DNA from: an uncultured Chloroflexus sp.
Lineage (GTDB): Bacteria; Chloroflexota; Chloroflexia; Chloroflexales; Chloroflexaceae
DNA: 49,268 nt
Direction: 5' to 3'
NCBI RefSeq assembly: GCF_937129525.1
Contig: NZ_CAKZNK010000154.1
Coordinates: 1 to 49,268 of the forward strand
Part shown: piece by piece, positions 26,501 through 33,198 of the stretch
Position numbering within the stretch: position 1 is the first letter of the stretch
How the letters are laid out: the number at the start of each line of letters is the position of its first letter
The notes under the pieces: model-generated
What the model saw: only the letters and a program-made list of their open reading frames with translations
Databases searched by the model: none
Told to the model about the DNA's origin: nothing
Made by a program: the position numbers and the translations under genes

Positions 26501-26713
26501 ACGTACCGCATCCAGTTGCTCGATGGAGCCTGGCTGAGGCTACCGCAATTCTATGTGGTCACGCCAGAAGGGGAAGATCTGGAAGGTCGTGGTCGTCCGG
26601 TTGATGTGGAGGTTGCGCGCCCCTTAGGTGAATGGGCACAGGGACGGGATCGACAACTCGATGTTGCCGTGGCAACGCTCCTCAAAGCAGTGCGACGACG
26701 CAAAGAGCGGTAG
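23552..26713 (+). CDS. tricorn protease homologue (S41 family)
   Basis: About 1053 residues. The first two thirds is a pair of beta-propellers built from PD40/WD40-like repeats (recurrent SPDG, DGxxLxF and PRQIT), followed by a helical cap, a PDZ-like domain (GFIGIIFAVEPL to LTFRAADGNE) and an S41 core. Catalytic residues by comparison with archaeal tricorn: S735-H736 in QASHLGSG, nucleophile S955 in ERSASNTEM, and E1011 in GEDLEGRGRPVD. It would be a large cytosolic complex that degrades oligopeptides from upstream proteases. A charged linker (about 530-555; Lys/Glu/Asn/Asp-rich) separates the propellers. No strong ribosome binding site is seen: two adjacent ATGs (23552, 23555) and a TTG at 23540 are possible starts. 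It probably works with peptidases such as PepF encoded earlier in the window. Confidence 0.9.
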   Translation: MMNGAALSSSPQAFLRQPALDPDGRQLAFVTAGDVWLVSIDGGTAERLTAHPARHYGPRFSPDGRQLLFAAGRDGAGDLYVLDLDGGAPRQITFQDEPCYPEDWADDGKAVFFSCDMEQMGFAIYRVSVYGGTPAPIYLEPYEQLDQAAVSPDGQTLAFVNRRERWSRRGPHPFSPDEIWLGPTRPDYQALRQLAGPFGERFQYAGKLGWPLWAPDGRGIYVVCDCDGHENLWYLPLDDGVPRQITCFRGGRLLFPAIARRAGTIVCERGDGQLWRIDPVSGDAAPIPIRVRIDIKRTPVRIEHWSSGFSEVRLSPDGKKVALVARGDVFADFADKETDRELRQGPAFRITNTPAREWSITWTPDSRNLLYLSDRNGEVELFRYDFETGSEVQLTHDGRPKLLPRIAPNGKAIAYIRDRMVIELLEESGAQPRELCRARFTVAADLCWSPDSRYLAFIAQDDRLFSNVYIVPVAGGEPRQITFLSNLGGGNLSWSPDGSFIIFTTEQYRLEAQIARVDLRPPPPVFRETIFEQLFKKGEKENNKTDHRSDQEKPAVVSEPIVYEGIERRLRLLTPPQMNAIAGPISPNGKDLLFLASVAGKVDVWTMPLDEPRADEPPRQLTANAAHKSWLQFAPDGRSFYYLEDGQLVVRRFPSGNEPNRLSLRAEVEVDFHRAKEQIFTEAWRELRDSFYDPTFRGQDWQAVRERFAPLIGAVQTTEELHTLINLMVGELQASHLGSGFYGWESDDGFIGIIFAVEPLLRESRLVVERVLPDGPAALASEPPRPGEELVAVEGTRLSATVSLHKLLLRSAGRRVRLTFRAADGNERDLVARPINAEAYRRLRYRDWVATNEQYVHRMSRGKLGYVHIEEMSYAAYQQFLVDLDAETHSKAGVIIDVRYNSGGYTATFVLDVLMRRSALRSGFRDLGVTDASHLAGNRVLDRPTVLVTNERSASNTEMLSESYRRLRLGKVVGRPTAGAVIWTYRIQLLDGAWLRLPQFYVVTPEGEDLEGRGRPVDVEVARPLGEWAQGRDRQLDVAVATLLKAVRRRKER

Positions 26714-26746
26714 ATGCGCATTCGCTGCAAGGTTGTCGATCGACAG

Positions 26747-26752
26747 TATAAT
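26747..26752 (+). promoter_or_regulatory. -10 hexamer TATAAT before the TIM-barrel isomerase gene
   Basis: A consensus TATAAT in the 159-bp gap after the tricorn gene, about 120 bp before the ATG at 26873. No convincing -35. Confidence 0.35.
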
Positions 26753-26872
26753 GGGAAGTACAATGAAAGAAACCCGAATCGGCTTGTGGACGGAAGAAAA
26801 AAAGTTCCTTTCTCACGCTATCCGGTCTCATTTGCGCCCAAACCGATGTGGCGCGGAAAAGAGAGGTTGAAG

Positions 26873-27643
26873 ATGTCGACCCTTGCACCCCTTCGCTTCT
26901 CAGTCTGTCTCGATATGATCTTCACCGATCGTCCGTTTGAGCAGCGACTTGAACATATTGCCGATTTGGGCTTTCGCGCCTACGAATTCTGGACGCGACG
27001 GGGCAAAGATATGAATATCACCATCGCTTTGCAGACAGCGCTACGGCTGCACTGCGTGGCGATTGTGGGTAGCGAAGCAGCGCCGAACGATCCCGATCAG
27101 CGCGCGCAATTTCGTGATGAGATTACCCGCAGCGCTGCGCTGGCGGTTGACCTGGCCTGTGATAACCTGATTGTGTATGGCGGGGTCACGCGGCCTGACC
27201 TTGATTACACCAGTCAGCGTTCATGCCTGATCGAGGCGCTGCGCGAAGCAGCCGAGACGGCGGCTGATGCCGGCTTGAATCTGCTCCTCGAGCCGCGTAA
27301 CCAGATTGATCACCCGGGGAGCTTTCTCTGGTCGTCAGATGAAGGTTTTGCTATTGTGCGCGAAGTCGGTCAGCCGCGCGTCAAATTGTTGTTTGATTGT
27401 TATCACCAGCAGATCAGTGAAGGCAATCTCACCAAACGCATTCTCGCCAACCTTGATCTGATCGGTCATATCCACGTGGCCGATGTGCCCGGTCGTCACG
27501 AACCCGGCACCGGCGAGATTAACTACGAGCATATTTTTGGCATCCTGCGCGAACACGCTTATAGCGGCTATGTCGGTCTGGAATACACACCACGGATCGA
27601 CTCTGCGGCCAGTCTGCGCGCAGTGCGGATGATGGGGCAGTAA
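26873..27643 (+). CDS. hydroxypyruvate isomerase-like / sugar epimerase TIM barrel
   Basis: About 256 residues, the usual length of Hyi/xylose-isomerase-like TIM barrels. Seen: RFSVCLDMIF, DLGFRAYEFW, EPRNQIDHPG with the metal-ligand Glu, LLFDCYHQQISEG (Asp and His ligands), HIHVADVPGRHEPGTGEINY and a final GLEY Glu. This set closely follows hydroxypyruvate isomerase, which interconverts hydroxypyruvate and tartronate semialdehyde in glyoxylate metabolism. The start is fixed by GAGAGG (26861-26866) six bases before ATG 26873; an in-frame start at 26714 lacks one. It has no glyoxylate carboligase or tartronate semialdehyde reductase neighbours, so a related keto-sugar isomerase is possible. 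Confidence 0.8.
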   Translation: MSTLAPLRFSVCLDMIFTDRPFEQRLEHIADLGFRAYEFWTRRGKDMNITIALQTALRLHCVAIVGSEAAPNDPDQRAQFRDEITRSAALAVDLACDNLIVYGGVTRPDLDYTSQRSCLIEALREAAETAADAGLNLLLEPRNQIDHPGSFLWSSDEGFAIVREVGQPRVKLLFDCYHQQISEGNLTKRILANLDLIGHIHVADVPGRHEPGTGEINYEHIFGILREHAYSGYVGLEYTPRIDSAASLRAVRMMGQ

Positions 27644-27738
27644 TGCGGGCTGCTGCGTGTTTTGTCATATGTGGCTGATACCATTCTCACGGTAATCGTA
27701 CTTGATATCATCGTTGTCTAGCTAACGTGGGGAAGGTG

Positions 27739-28365
27739 ATGAATAACTTCTGCCGAATTGGTGTCTTCTACGATGGTTCCTACTTTTCCTATGCGCAGGC
27801 ATATTTCTACAATGAAAAGAAGGTTGGCTGGCTCTCCTTCACACCGTTCCATCGCTTGATCGAGCAATTTATCAGCAGCAAAGAACAGCGCTACGCGGCG
27901 CACCGGATCGTGTATGCGAGCTGGCATCAGGGACTCTTTCCGCCATCACAGACCAACGAAAAACAATTTCAGGTTGAGCGCAATCGCCATATCGACTTGA
28001 TGCATGCCGGTATCGAGCCGAAGTATGTGCCGATGTCGCCAAACGGGCACGAGAAGGGGGTCGATGTATCGCTGGCTATTGATGGGATGGAACGGGCCAT
28101 CGAGGGCAAGATTGACGTTGCAGTGCTGGTTTCCGGCGATGGCGATCTGACGCCGCTGACCCGATCGCTCATGAAGCACGGGGTGCGGGTGGCGGTGTTC
28201 TATTTCGAATATGACTCGTCAGCGCGCAATAGCCGGATCAATGGCCGTTTGCTGAATGCCTGCAATTACTCATTTAATGTGAACAGTCTTGAGAATGATC
28301 CCCGGTATGCCGCAGTCTTCCAGAGCCTGTTTCGTCAACCACAAGCGGTAGCGGCGAAGAAATAG
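27739..28365 (+). CDS. NYN (PIN-like) domain protein, LabA/DUF88 type
   Basis: 208 residues. The NYN-domain acidic residues are visible: D12 in VFYDGSYF, Asp in KGVDVSLAID, and D134/D136 in VSGDGD. They would hold metal in a PIN-like RNase fold. RIVYASWHQ and HIDLMHAGIEPKYVPM are typical of the LabA-like group. The C-terminal 40 residues look unstructured and lack an OST-HTH/LOTUS domain. The start is ATG 27739, with GGAAGG directly upstream; an in-frame GTG at 27727 is less likely. Single gene. An RNA-processing role is inferred from the family; the substrate is unknown. Confidence 0.82.
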   Translation: MNNFCRIGVFYDGSYFSYAQAYFYNEKKVGWLSFTPFHRLIEQFISSKEQRYAAHRIVYASWHQGLFPPSQTNEKQFQVERNRHIDLMHAGIEPKYVPMSPNGHEKGVDVSLAIDGMERAIEGKIDVAVLVSGDGDLTPLTRSLMKHGVRVAVFYFEYDSSARNSRINGRLLNACNYSFNVNSLENDPRYAAVFQSLFRQPQAVAAKK

Positions 28366-28509
28366 GCCGGCGCCAGCGGGGGGATGTGTGCATTGCGCAG
28401 GCGGCTTTCGCTCTCGTTCCGCACAACGTCTGAGCGCATTCAAGCCAGGTAGCGAAGGTAAGTTGTCACGCGGGGCTGTCATCCCGTGATGCTGCCCTGC
28501 GCAATCGCG

Positions 28510-29124
28510 TTACTCGACTCCTTCGAGTGTCCGCGCATCCAGTAAATGCCCCATTCGCAACTGCTTTGTCAGCAGATACGGCGCGCTATAGGCATTGGCC
28601 GGGGCCTGTAACGGTACCCGTTCGCGCACAACGATACCGTGGCGTTCGAGGCCGGTAATCTTGGCAGGATTGTTGGTCAGCAGTCGTGTCGTTGTAATAC
28701 CCAGATCGCGCAAGATGGCGGCGGCAACGCCATAGTCGCGCATATCGTCGGGGAGACCCAGCGCCCGATTGGCGTCAACGGTATCAAGCCCTTGCTGTTG
28801 CAGCGCGTAAGCGCGAATCTTGTTTACCAGCCCGATCCCGCGCCCTTCCTGTCGCAAATAGAGCAAGACCCCGCGGCGTTCGTGTTGGATGGCTGTTAAT
28901 GCCGCCGCCAATTGCTCGCCACAGTCGCAACGGTGCGAACCGAAAATGTCACCAGTCAAACATTCAGAATGAAGCCGAACCAGTATTGGTTCCGACCCGA
29001 CCAGATCGCCGCAGGTGAGCGCTACCTGCTCTCTCTGGTGGGCATCGAGATAGACGACAATTTGGAAGTCACCGAACTTTGTTGGCAAATGTGCTATTGC
29101 TGCGCGAGTGATCAGTGTTGTCAT
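28510..29124 (-). CDS. ribA: GTP cyclohydrolase II (riboflavin synthesis)
   Basis: 204 residues, the length of stand-alone RibA. It opens the imidazole ring of GTP to start riboflavin synthesis. The zinc ligands are C55, C66 and C68 in HSECLTGDIFGSHRCDCG. Other motifs are YLRQEGRGIGL (catalytic Arg/Gly loop), RDYGVAAAILRDLG and LLTNNPAKI. It lacks the RibB domain often fused to it. The start at 29124 overlaps the stop of the upstream MFS gene as ATGA, so translation is probably coupled; GAGGC lies six bases upstream. Other rib genes are not in the window. Confidence 0.93.
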   Translation of the reverse strand: MTTLITRAAIAHLPTKFGDFQIVVYLDAHQREQVALTCGDLVGSEPILVRLHSECLTGDIFGSHRCDCGEQLAAALTAIQHERRGVLLYLRQEGRGIGLVNKIRAYALQQQGLDTVDANRALGLPDDMRDYGVAAAILRDLGITTTRLLTNNPAKITGLERHGIVVRERVPLQAPANAYSAPYLLTKQLRMGHLLDARTLEGVE

Positions 29125-30335
29125 GACAGAGCCTCTGAATCTTCGGAAGAGCGAAACATACGCGGTGGGGATGGCGTCGGTCGAGCGAGCGCAATCAGGC
29201 TGATCAGCCATGCGCCGGTAAGCAGCACGCTACTGCCGAGGTAGGGAGCGGTAGGGCCAAAATAGTCGAAGCTGATGCCAAAACCAGCCGGTCCGAGCAG
29301 TAACGCGAGACTGATCAGTGCCTGCATACCGCCAAGTACTGCGCCCTGGCGACCAGATCCAGCGCGGAGCGAGACCAGGCTGGTGATGGCAGGCACAGCC
29401 AACCCCATCCCAATCGCGAGCAGCGCTGCCGGTGGGAAGAGCATCCAGCCAGACTGTTGGATCAGTCCGACGAAGGCGAAGGATAATGCCATCAGACCCA
29501 ATCCACCGCCGGCCAGACCGGCTTCGCTAAAACGTGGTTGTAACCGCCCGACGAGCACACCCTGGGTGAACGCAGCGCATAATCCAACAAACACAAACAG
29601 GAGAGCGTTTTGCGCTGGTCCCCAGCCAAACCGGGTTAGCGTGAAGAGCGCAACATTGCTTTGCAGGCCGGAAAAGGCAAGATTGAGCAGCGTTACGGCA
29701 ATCAGCAATGGGCGCACAGTCGGAAGCTGAAGCGCCGTCAGTGCCGGCGCAAGCCAGTTGTGAAAGCGAATCGGGTGGGAGCGGCGGCGCGCTGGTGGCA
29801 ACGATTCGGGCAGCGCGATTGTGGCATAGAGTGCGTTAAGGAAGGCAATACCTGCGGCCAGGAGAGGTGGCAGCGCCAGACTGTACTGGCTGAGGAAACC
29901 GCCCATCGCTGCCCCACCGATCAGCCCCAGACCAAATGCCGCCCCCAGCAAACCCAGGCCGCGTGCCCGGTCGTCAGGCCCGGTCACATCGGCGATGTAG
30001 GCTTGAGCTACCGGCATACTCGACCCGGCAGCGCCGCTGATGGCGATTGCTAACGCCAGCATCGGCAATGAATTGGCCAGCGCCAGCCCCAGATACGCGA
30101 CGGATGAACCAAACAGACACCCCAGGATCACTGGTCGTCGGCCAATCCGGTCGGAGATCGTTCCCACCAGTGGCGCCACCAGCAGTTGCATCGCTGCGTA
30201 AAGTGAGCCGAGCAGGCCGACGATGGTAGCGTCGCCAGACCATGCCTGTACCATGAAGGGTAATAACGGCATGATTAAACCGTAACCCAGCATATCAACC
30301 AGTACCGAGCCGGCGACGATGTAGCGATGGCGCAT
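29121..30335 (-). CDS. MFS transporter of the drug:H+ antiporter-1 (TetA-like) family
   Basis: About 404 residues with 12 predicted helices. Helix 1 has VDMLGYGLIMPLLPF, the helix 2-3 loop has GTISDRIGRRPVI (the MFS signature), and AQAYIADVTGPDDRARGLG in helices 4-5 is typical of TetA/multidrug relatives. GGAGGAG (minus, about 30344-30351) stands nine bases from ATG 30335; a TTG at 30341 is closer but less likely. The gene overlaps ribA by ATGA, which hints at a link with flavin metabolism, perhaps export or import of a flavin or an antimetabolite; this is only context. A 33-bp near-perfect palindrome lies about 120 bp upstream. Confidence 0.85.
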   Translation of the reverse strand: MRHRYIVAGSVLVDMLGYGLIMPLLPFMVQAWSGDATIVGLLGSLYAAMQLLVAPLVGTISDRIGRRPVILGCLFGSSVAYLGLALANSLPMLALAIAISGAAGSSMPVAQAYIADVTGPDDRARGLGLLGAAFGLGLIGGAAMGGFLSQYSLALPPLLAAGIAFLNALYATIALPESLPPARRRSHPIRFHNWLAPALTALQLPTVRPLLIAVTLLNLAFSGLQSNVALFTLTRFGWGPAQNALLFVFVGLCAAFTQGVLVGRLQPRFSEAGLAGGGLGLMALSFAFVGLIQQSGWMLFPPAALLAIGMGLAVPAITSLVSLRAGSGRQGAVLGGMQALISLALLLGPAGFGISFDYFGPTAPYLGSSVLLTGAWLISLIALARPTPSPPRMFRSSEDSEALS

Positions 30336-30451
30336 CGGCAACGTCTCCTCCAGGCTATCTATGACAGAATGTCTTATCGCGCGTCTGCGCGGTCATCGTT
30401 GGCGCAATCTGCGCTATTGGTGCGTTCCCCGCTGGCCTACGATATTCCGTT

Positions 30452-30485
30452 GATGCTGTATACAGATGTCATCTGTTACAGCATC
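30452..30485. repeat. long near-perfect palindrome between acyltransferase and MFS-ribA genes
   Basis: GATGCTGTA (30452-30460) and ACAGATG (30462-30468) are mirrored by CATCTGT (30470-30476) and TACAGCATC (30477-30485), giving 16 paired positions with one bulged base and a one-base centre. It covers the stop codon of the acyltransferase gene. No U-run follows, so it is either a terminator without tail or an operator. Confidence 0.7.
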
Positions 30486-31374
30486 ATGCCTGCATCGCCT
30501 GCTGCATCAGACGGTGAGCAATCGCCAGGACTGCCGGACGAAGGCCGGTAGTGGCCGTCAGCATTGGCCCAAACTGCACGCGCACCGGCGCAGTGGCAAG
30601 ATGTGGCCACAGTACCTGCACGATAGCGGCCAGCCACTGCCGTTCAGCCGGATCGCGGCGCAGGCGGGTCAGAGGATGGCGGAGCGCAGCCGGCGCCTGC
30701 ACATCACTCACGATGGCCGTCACGACAGGCACGCCCGGCGCTAATCGTCCGAAGAGATCGAGGCTGCTCGACCAGGCCGACAGACTGGCAGTTGCCGCCG
30801 GATCGCGGGCCGGATCTGGCTCGATCTGTCCGGCAGGAAAGGTCAGGATGGCTCCGCCCTGTTGGAGATGGCGAATCGCGACCCGGATCGCAGCCATTCG
30901 ACTCAGCGGTGTCGTACCGACCGGAATGATGGCGGTAGCAGTGTTGGGTAGCGCGCGCAGCAATGGTCGCGCAATGGCGATAATGCGCAAATCGGCGCGG
31001 CCAAGGGCTGTAATCAGCGCGGCAGCGTCGAGCAAACCGGGATGGTTGGCGACTACAAGCAGCGGCCCATGACGTGGCGGCAACGGGCCATCGATGCGCA
31101 GACCGGGCGCAAATCGGGAACAGATCCACTCGCTACCAGCCGGCAATCCCGCGCTTGCCACCATGTGATCGAACATCAGTAACTGACGGGCAAACCGGCG
31201 CGCTGCTGGCCGGGAGAGCACCGTGACAATGCCGCCAAGCCATGGTGGACGGCTGATCCCAAAGCCTCGCAAGATGTCAGCCGTATTGAGCCAGATCAGA
31301 TCGGCGAGAGTATCCGAAGGTAAACGCTGCGACAGTGAGTCGCAGCGACGGTGACAAACAGTAACAGTAGCCAC
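30484..31374 (-). CDS. PlsC-like glycerolipid/lysophospholipid acyltransferase
   Basis: 296 residues. The acyltransferase motif I appears as NHPGLLDA, with Gly in place of the usual Ser/Thr, followed by motif III FPAGQIEPD. The IARPLLRALPNTATAIIPV stretch matches the region around motif II. It probably acylates a lipid or polyol at the membrane surface, though no clear transmembrane helix is present. The start is GTG 31374. No strong ribosome binding site is visible. An extended -10 (TGG-TATGAT) sits about 56 bp upstream. Divergent from the 2Fe-2S protein gene. Confidence 0.78.
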   Translation of the reverse strand: MATVTVCHRRCDSLSQRLPSDTLADLIWLNTADILRGFGISRPPWLGGIVTVLSRPAARRFARQLLMFDHMVASAGLPAGSEWICSRFAPGLRIDGPLPPRHGPLLVVANHPGLLDAAALITALGRADLRIIAIARPLLRALPNTATAIIPVGTTPLSRMAAIRVAIRHLQQGGAILTFPAGQIEPDPARDPAATASLSAWSSSLDLFGRLAPGVPVVTAIVSDVQAPAALRHPLTRLRRDPAERQWLAAIVQVLWPHLATAPVRVQFGPMLTATTGLRPAVLAIAHRLMQQAMQA

Positions 31375-31429
31375 GATAGATACTTAAAACCTGTAAGGTT
31401 GAGTTGCGATCGATTAACGCTGTATTTGT

Positions 31430-31438
31430 ATCATACCA
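31430..31438 (-). promoter_or_regulatory. extended -10 (TGG-TATGAT) before the acyltransferase gene
   Basis: Minus-strand TGG followed by TATGAT (hexamer 31430-31435), 56 bp upstream of GTG 31374. No clear -35. Confidence 0.45.
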
Positions 31439-31502
31439 CTACTTGCCAAAAAATCGCGGTACAATTAAGGATGCATACCCTTTCCAATAGAGGAGCATGG
31501 CT

Positions 31503-32114
31503 ATGACGACAGTCACGATCAACGATGTCGAGATGGAAGCGCGACCTGGCGAGCGCCTCCTCGACATTGCCCGGCGCAACGGCGCTCACATCGGCTTCGT
31601 CTGCGATGGCACTGGTTTCTGCCAGACTTGCAAATTGAAGGTACTTGCCGGTAGTGAATCGCTCAATCCACCGACTGAACTTGAGAAGACCTGGATTCCC
31701 GAGCAACGGTTGCAAGAGGGATGGCGACTGGGATGTCAGGCGGCAGTGCGAGGTAGAGGGCCGGTTGTTGCCCTGACGAACGCCGAAGAGCTACGACGGC
31801 AGACGTTTGCCGTGTTCAATCCACCCCCAGGGACGAATGTCGCCGATAATGTCAGTGCCCTCACCCGAAACATTTTGCAACAGAACATCGATCAGATTGC
31901 CGGTTATCCGTTCAATATGCTCAACGCTGTGAGCAGGATCGGTCTGGGCCGACTGATCAATCCCTGGCAATCGGTGGAACGCTTCAATCAGTGGCTATCC
32001 GACACAGCAAAAGTCATCGATCAAACTCTACGCTCCCCGGTTCCGGCGCCATCCGCTGACCCGCTCGATCGGGTGCGGGCAGCGGCGGCTGACGCGCGGC
32101 GAGCCAGCGAATAA
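31503..32114 (+). CDS. 2Fe-2S ferredoxin-domain protein with extra C-terminal domain, possible chlorosome envelope protein
   Basis: 203 residues. The first 95 form a plant/adrenodoxin-type ferredoxin with cluster ligands C34, C40, C43 and C78 (CX5CX2C...C; FVCDGTGFCQTCK and RLGCQ). The remaining 108 residues are not ferredoxin: an amphipathic helix-rich stretch (ALTRNILQQNIDQIAGYPF, NAVSRIGLGRLINPW, VERFNQWLSDTAKVIDQ) then an Ala/Pro-rich tail. The chlorosome envelope proteins CsmI, CsmJ and CsmX of green sulfur bacteria, and as I recall CsmY of Chloroflexus, combine such a ferredoxin with a lipid-associating domain, so a chlorosome redox-control role is attractive but unproven. ATG 31503 is seven bases after AGAGGAG; the ATG at 31497 is too close. 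Confidence 0.7.
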   Translation: MTTVTINDVEMEARPGERLLDIARRNGAHIGFVCDGTGFCQTCKLKVLAGSESLNPPTELEKTWIPEQRLQEGWRLGCQAAVRGRGPVVALTNAEELRRQTFAVFNPPPGTNVADNVSALTRNILQQNIDQIAGYPFNMLNAVSRIGLGRLINPWQSVERFNQWLSDTAKVIDQTLRSPVPAPSADPLDRVRAAAADARRASE

Positions 32115-32125
32115 TCGATCCTGCT

Positions 32126-32173
32126 GTGATGCAGAGTGGTGAATTTGTTCCATCCAGCGCTGCTCTGCATCAC
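32126..32173. terminator. hairpin between convergent genes
   Basis: GTGATGCAGAG (32126-32136) and CTCTGCATCAC (32163-32173) form a perfect 11-bp stem with a 26-nt loop, just after the ferredoxin-domain gene and before the end of the PIG-L gene. Confidence 0.6.
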
Positions 32174-32194
32174 GACAATATCTCAGTGGTACGC

Positions 32195-32929
32195 CTAATT
32201 TTCCACTCGATGGAACACCTCGGCCAGTGGCACGCCAAACGCTTCTCCCCGCTCAGCAGCCCACTGGCGTACCATGGCAGCCAGTTGCGTCTGATCGGTT
32301 CCTAATTGAGAAACGTGACAGCGCAACGCAGCCAGCTTCTGTTCAATCGTCGCGCTAATATCAACCGCCAGATTCACGACCGGCGCGCCCATTACAAACA
32401 GTTCACGAACGCGCGATGGCGGGTAACCCTCGGCAAGCAATTCGGGGAAATCCCAGCTATTCTGCGCTGCCGGATACACGGCGGCTAAGGTTGCGTTGGC
32501 AGCAGCGAGATGGTCGGGATGAAATCGCGGAAGGGAGTACTGCGGCGTCCAAACCCGATCAGGAGACTGACAAACGACGCGCTGGACCCGAATTCGCCGA
32601 ATCTGGCGCACAATATCGCGGCGCAATTCGAGGGTTGGTTGTAGCATACCGTCAGGGTAATCGAGGAAGACGACCTCTTTCAAGCCAAGAATGGCAGCAG
32701 CCGCTTGCTGCTCGGCTTTGCGAATGTCACTGATTCGCCGACGGGCCTCTGGACCGACATCGGTCGCATCATCAGGGCCGCCACTACTGCCATCGGTGCA
32801 GATCACGAGCGTAATCTCCCACCCCTCTGCTGCCCAGGCTGCCAGAGTGCCGCCACAACCAAACTCTGCATCATCAGGGTGAGCTACCACAACCAGGGCA
32901 GTCTTAGGGGTTGATGTATCGTTGTCCAT
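32195..32929 (-). CDS. PIG-L/LmbE-family deacetylase
   Basis: 244 residues of the zinc-dependent N-acetylglucosaminyl-deacetylase-like family. The metal motif AHPDDAEFGCGG (H17, D19, D20) and a later FHPDHLAAA provide ligands and the catalytic Asp. Relatives deacetylate GlcNAc-inositol, bacillithiol or mycothiol precursors, or sugar-linked antibiotics; the substrate here is open. ATG 32929 has AGGAGGAG directly upstream on the minus strand, so a longer frame to 33019 is rejected. A TGTTATC/GATAACA inverted repeat lies 21 bp upstream of the start and may be an operator. No thiol-biosynthesis partners are nearby. Confidence 0.88.
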   Translation of the reverse strand: MDNDTSTPKTALVVVAHPDDAEFGCGGTLAAWAAEGWEITLVICTDGSSGGPDDATDVGPEARRRISDIRKAEQQAAAAILGLKEVVFLDYPDGMLQPTLELRRDIVRQIRRIRVQRVVCQSPDRVWTPQYSLPRFHPDHLAAANATLAAVYPAAQNSWDFPELLAEGYPPSRVRELFVMGAPVVNLAVDISATIEQKLAALRCHVSQLGTDQTQLAAMVRQWAAERGEAFGVPLAEVFHRVEN

Positions 32930-32949
32930 GTCTCCTCCTGGTAGTATTG

Positions 32950-32972
32950 TGTTATCTGATGTTAGGATAACA
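32950..32972. promoter_or_regulatory. inverted repeat upstream of the PIG-L gene, possible operator
   Basis: TGTTATC (32950-32956) and GATAACA (32966-32972) are exact 7-bp inverted copies with a 9-bp centre, 21 bp before the start codon. Confidence 0.4.
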
Positions 32973-33042
32973 TACCTTGTCGGTATCGATCTGTTCGCTG
33001 TCTGGTATGTCAGCCTCACGTCTCAGGTGACATTCCAATCAG

Positions 33043-33071
33043 TTGACGCCAAACTCAGACTCGGATATACT
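33043..33071 (+). promoter_or_regulatory. sigma70 promoter of tRNA-Lys
   Basis: TTGACG (33043-33048), an exact 17-bp spacer and TATACT (33066-33071). The tRNA begins 10 bp after the -10, as expected for a stable RNA gene. Confidence 0.85.
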
Positions 33072-33080
33072 ACCAGAGGC

Positions 33081-33155
33081 GGGCCGGTAGCTCAGCGGTA
33101 GAGCACCTGACTTTTAATCAGAGGGTCGTGGGTTCGATCCCCACCCGGCTCACCA
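33081..33155 (+). tRNA. tRNA-Lys (anticodon UUU), CCA encoded
   Basis: A complete cloverleaf of 75 nt: acceptor GGGCCGG with CCGGCTC (one G-U), D arm GCTC...GAGC, anticodon loop CTTTTAA (anticodon TTT), T arm GTGGG-TTCGATC-CCCAC, discriminator A, and a genomically encoded CCA at 33153-33155. It has its own promoter and a U-tailed terminator, so it is a single transcription unit. Confidence 0.97.
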
Positions 33156-33161
33156 GCTCAG

Positions 33162-33198
33162 GTAGCCTGATGTCGTTTCGGCATCAGGCTGCTTTTTT
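33162..33198 (+). terminator. intrinsic terminator of tRNA-Lys
   Basis: AGCCTGATG (33164-33172) pairs with CATCAGGCT (33182-33190), extended by a wobble and a G-C pair, followed by six T residues (33193-33198). Confidence 0.93.

Noticed and set aside
26714-26872. Longer N-terminus for the hydroxypyruvate-isomerase-like protein
   Set aside because: The extension is basic and unlike the family, it contains a -10 element, and ATG 26873 has GAGAGG.
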